Positions 6,645 through 7,988 of a stretch of DNA of 7,988 nucleotides are shown here, in pieces (within the stretch, counting starts at the first letter, position 1; each line of letters begins with the position of its first letter). The DNA is from an uncultured Eubacteriales bacterium. Its GTDB lineage: Bacteria > Bacillota_A > Clostridia > Oscillospirales > CAG-272. The notes under the pieces were generated by a model. That model was not told the DNA's origin, did no database searches, and saw only the letters and a program-made list of their open reading frames with translations. The stretch lies in assembly GCA_900555345.1 (NCBI GenBank), contig USKS01000054.1, positions 1 through 7,988 of the forward strand, in the 5' to 3' direction. The position numbers were made by a program, and so were the translations under genes.

Positions 6645-7988
6645 ATGGCAAACAATTTGATAAAGGGTACTATACCCGAAAGCGAAAAGAAAAGAATAAG
6701 CGCAAACCGCACCGAAAGTGCGAGTGCCGGCGAGGGGAGAAACCTTATTAAAGGCACCGTTCCGCAGGCGGACGCCAAAAGAATAAAATCGAACAGAATA
6801 TATGAGCGCGTTAAAAAGCTTTACGACGATTACAACTCCGATGTTGATGAGAGACAGAAGTATATTGCCGGAGAGAAAAGCGACTACGAGCAGTATGAAA
6901 GTCTGCAGGCGCCGGGACTGCGTTTCTCCTCCGACCGTTTTCGCAGCGAGGCAAACGATATAAAATCTTATATCGAGAAAAACCGCTCTGCGCTTTCGGA
7001 TGAGGAATACAACGATATTCTGAAGGGCGTGCAGGAATTTATTGATTCCGATACGTCGGCTGGAGACCAAGCTTTCAGCGATTATTTTGAGGCTGCAAAG
7101 ACCTCCGGCGGCAGGGAGGTGTATAACAAGAAGATAGCAGACGCCGAAAAAAAGAACCGACTTTATAAAAAGTTCGGCATTACCGGAAAAACTACCACAG
7201 ATGATATCAAAAGAATACTTGATGATAATAACTTCGGACTTTTACCCAATCCTTCTTCGCGGCAGAACAGCAGCGAAAAGGCGCCGACAGCTGCCGGTGT
7301 GTCTGCACCGCTCGGCATATCAGCGGAAGAACGGAAAATGCTTGTCAACTTGCTTGACCCCAAAGAGCTTGAAAAAATTGAGCCGAAGCAACAGTGGAAG
7401 TACGAAGTGCAGCAAACCGCTCTTAAAAAAGCGGGACTGGGCGAAAACGCGGGGTATATGGATATATACAATTATCTCAACAACCCCAACAGTGAGTTTG
7501 CTGCCGGCCCCCTTTATCTGGATCAGGGACAGGCTGCGGAAAATCACAGGCTGAACGGAGAAGAAAAGAAAGCTCTTGAGGATCTTCTCAAAACTCGGGA
7601 TATGATAGATACACTGAAAGGAGACGAAAGTGTTGAAATCGCTGCCGAAATGGATCGGCGAAAAGAGAGCGCCAAAGGAAATCTGCAAAACGCTCAACGT
7701 GAACTTCAAGATTTTGAAAACTTCTATACCATTGCACTTAGCTATCAAGGCGATCCCGAAGGAGAAAACAACTATATACAAAACTCCGGCAATGGGCAGA
7801 TGTATGCCGAAAACAAAAAGTATTTCAATGAGAAATACGGGCTTTCCGACAGTTCCACATATGCGGACTATGAGCATGTTAAGAGCCAGCTTGAAAGCAA
7901 TCTTTCCAAAGCTGAAGCTGACAGCAAAATACCGTACAGCATAGCTTACTATGATGACAATAATTTTGCGATAAACTGGGGCGAGGTC
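6645..7988 (+). CDS. Large hydrophilic virion-module protein, 5' part (runs off right edge)
   Basis: ATG 6645 follows GAGGAGG (6633-6639) by 5 bases and lies 14 bases after the previous stop. The frame stays open for 448 codons to the last base, so the protein is longer than shown. It opens with two copies of a motif (NLIKGTIPESEKKRISANR at 4-22 and NLIKGTVPQADAKRIKSNR at 33-51). Then come charged helices (RIYERVKKLYDDYNSDVDER; a segment around RFRSEANDIKSYIEKNR; EEYNDILKGVQEFID), a polar Ser/Ala/Pro linker near 205-225, a segment ISAEERKMLVNLLDPKELEKI, and a probable coiled coil at about 330-365 (SVEIAAEMDRRKESAKGNLQ, then NAQRELQDFENFY). No hydrophobic membrane segment or known catalytic motif is visible in this part. 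Long helical proteins at this position in podovirus-like operons are often internal or ejection proteins. A tape-measure-like or multi-domain enzyme cannot be excluded because the C-terminus is missing. Confidence 0.8.
   Translation, partial: MANNLIKGTIPESEKKRISANRTESASAGEGRNLIKGTVPQADAKRIKSNRIYERVKKLYDDYNSDVDERQKYIAGEKSDYEQYESLQAPGLRFSSDRFRSEANDIKSYIEKNRSALSDEEYNDILKGVQEFIDSDTSAGDQAFSDYFEAAKTSGGREVYNKKIADAEKKNRLYKKFGITGKTTTDDIKRILDDNNFGLLPNPSSRQNSSEKAPTAAGVSAPLGISAEERKMLVNLLDPKELEKIEPKQQWKYEVQQTALKKAGLGENAGYMDIYNYLNNPNSEFAAGPLYLDQGQAAENHRLNGEEKKALEDLLKTRDMIDTLKGDESVEIAAEMDRRKESAKGNLQNAQRELQDFENFYTIALSYQGDPEGENNYIQNSGNGQMYAENKKYFNEKYGLSDSSTYADYEHVKSQLESNLSKAEADSKIPYSIAYYDDNNFAINWGEV
6654..6797 (+). 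repeat. Duplicated 19-residue N-terminal motif in the last gene
   Basis: Codons 4-22 (6654-6710) and 33-51 (6741-6797) encode the same pattern, NLIKGT-[IV]-P-x4-KRI-x2-NR, offset by 29 codons. The two DNA copies differ at many bases (for example TTGATAAAGGGTACT against CTTATTAAAGGCACC), so the protein pattern is conserved while codons have drifted. Confidence 0.9.

Noticed and set aside
7201..7944. Two short plus-strand frames (7201-7554 and 7630-7944)
   Set aside because: Both lie inside the continuous frame that starts at 6645 and runs to the window end with a strong ribosome site. They are out-of-frame shadows.
1..7988. CRISPR array, tRNA, insertion sequence, att site or anti-phage defence gene
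   Set aside because: I looked for spaced direct repeats, terminal inverted repeats, transposase or recombinase motifs and gene-order breaks and saw none. The gaps between genes are too short to hold such elements.

Overview
This window is a piece of the virion-structure operon of a tailed phage or prophage. All genes are on the + strand and tightly packed. The layout suggests a short-tailed (podovirus-like) virion infecting a Firmicute, probably a gut Clostridia member. The evidence is the FDLQLFA-type N-terminus and N4-gp56-family features of the major capsid protein, strong AGGAGG-type ribosome binding sites before most genes, roughly balanced GC, and protein types I associate with Clostridia prophages. 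The host assignment is inference. No integrase, att site, tRNA, CRISPR array, insertion sequence or host gene is visible, so lytic phage and prophage cannot be told apart.

Layout: (1) 2-784, the 3' part of a scaffold protein gene, cut by the left edge; (2) 822-1883, the major capsid protein; (3) 1917-2303, a small Lys/Ala/Glu-rich protein with a short C-terminal domain; (4) a 10-bp GC hairpin at 2313-2338; (5) about 2365-2760, a small candidate head-tail connector; (6) 2776-5124, a 782-residue protein whose C-terminal half reads like the beta-propeller tail hub/nozzle of podoviruses; (7) 5132-5305, a 57-residue protein; (8) 5320-6630, a Tyr/Ala/Asp-rich helical protein with a glycine-containing GGYANSWSQ motif; (9) 6645 to the right edge, a long hydrophilic ORF of at least 448 codons that starts with two copies of a 19-residue motif. 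No gap between genes exceeds about 65 bases.

How it works together: the scaffold and capsid protein would build the procapsid, the connector and beta-propeller protein would extend the portal into a short tail, and the last two genes occupy the position where podoviruses often encode internal or ejection proteins. No tail tube, sheath or tape-measure gene is seen, which fits a short tail, but the window ends before the operon does. Every gene looks intact apart from the two cut by the edges. The least understood parts are the last two gene products.
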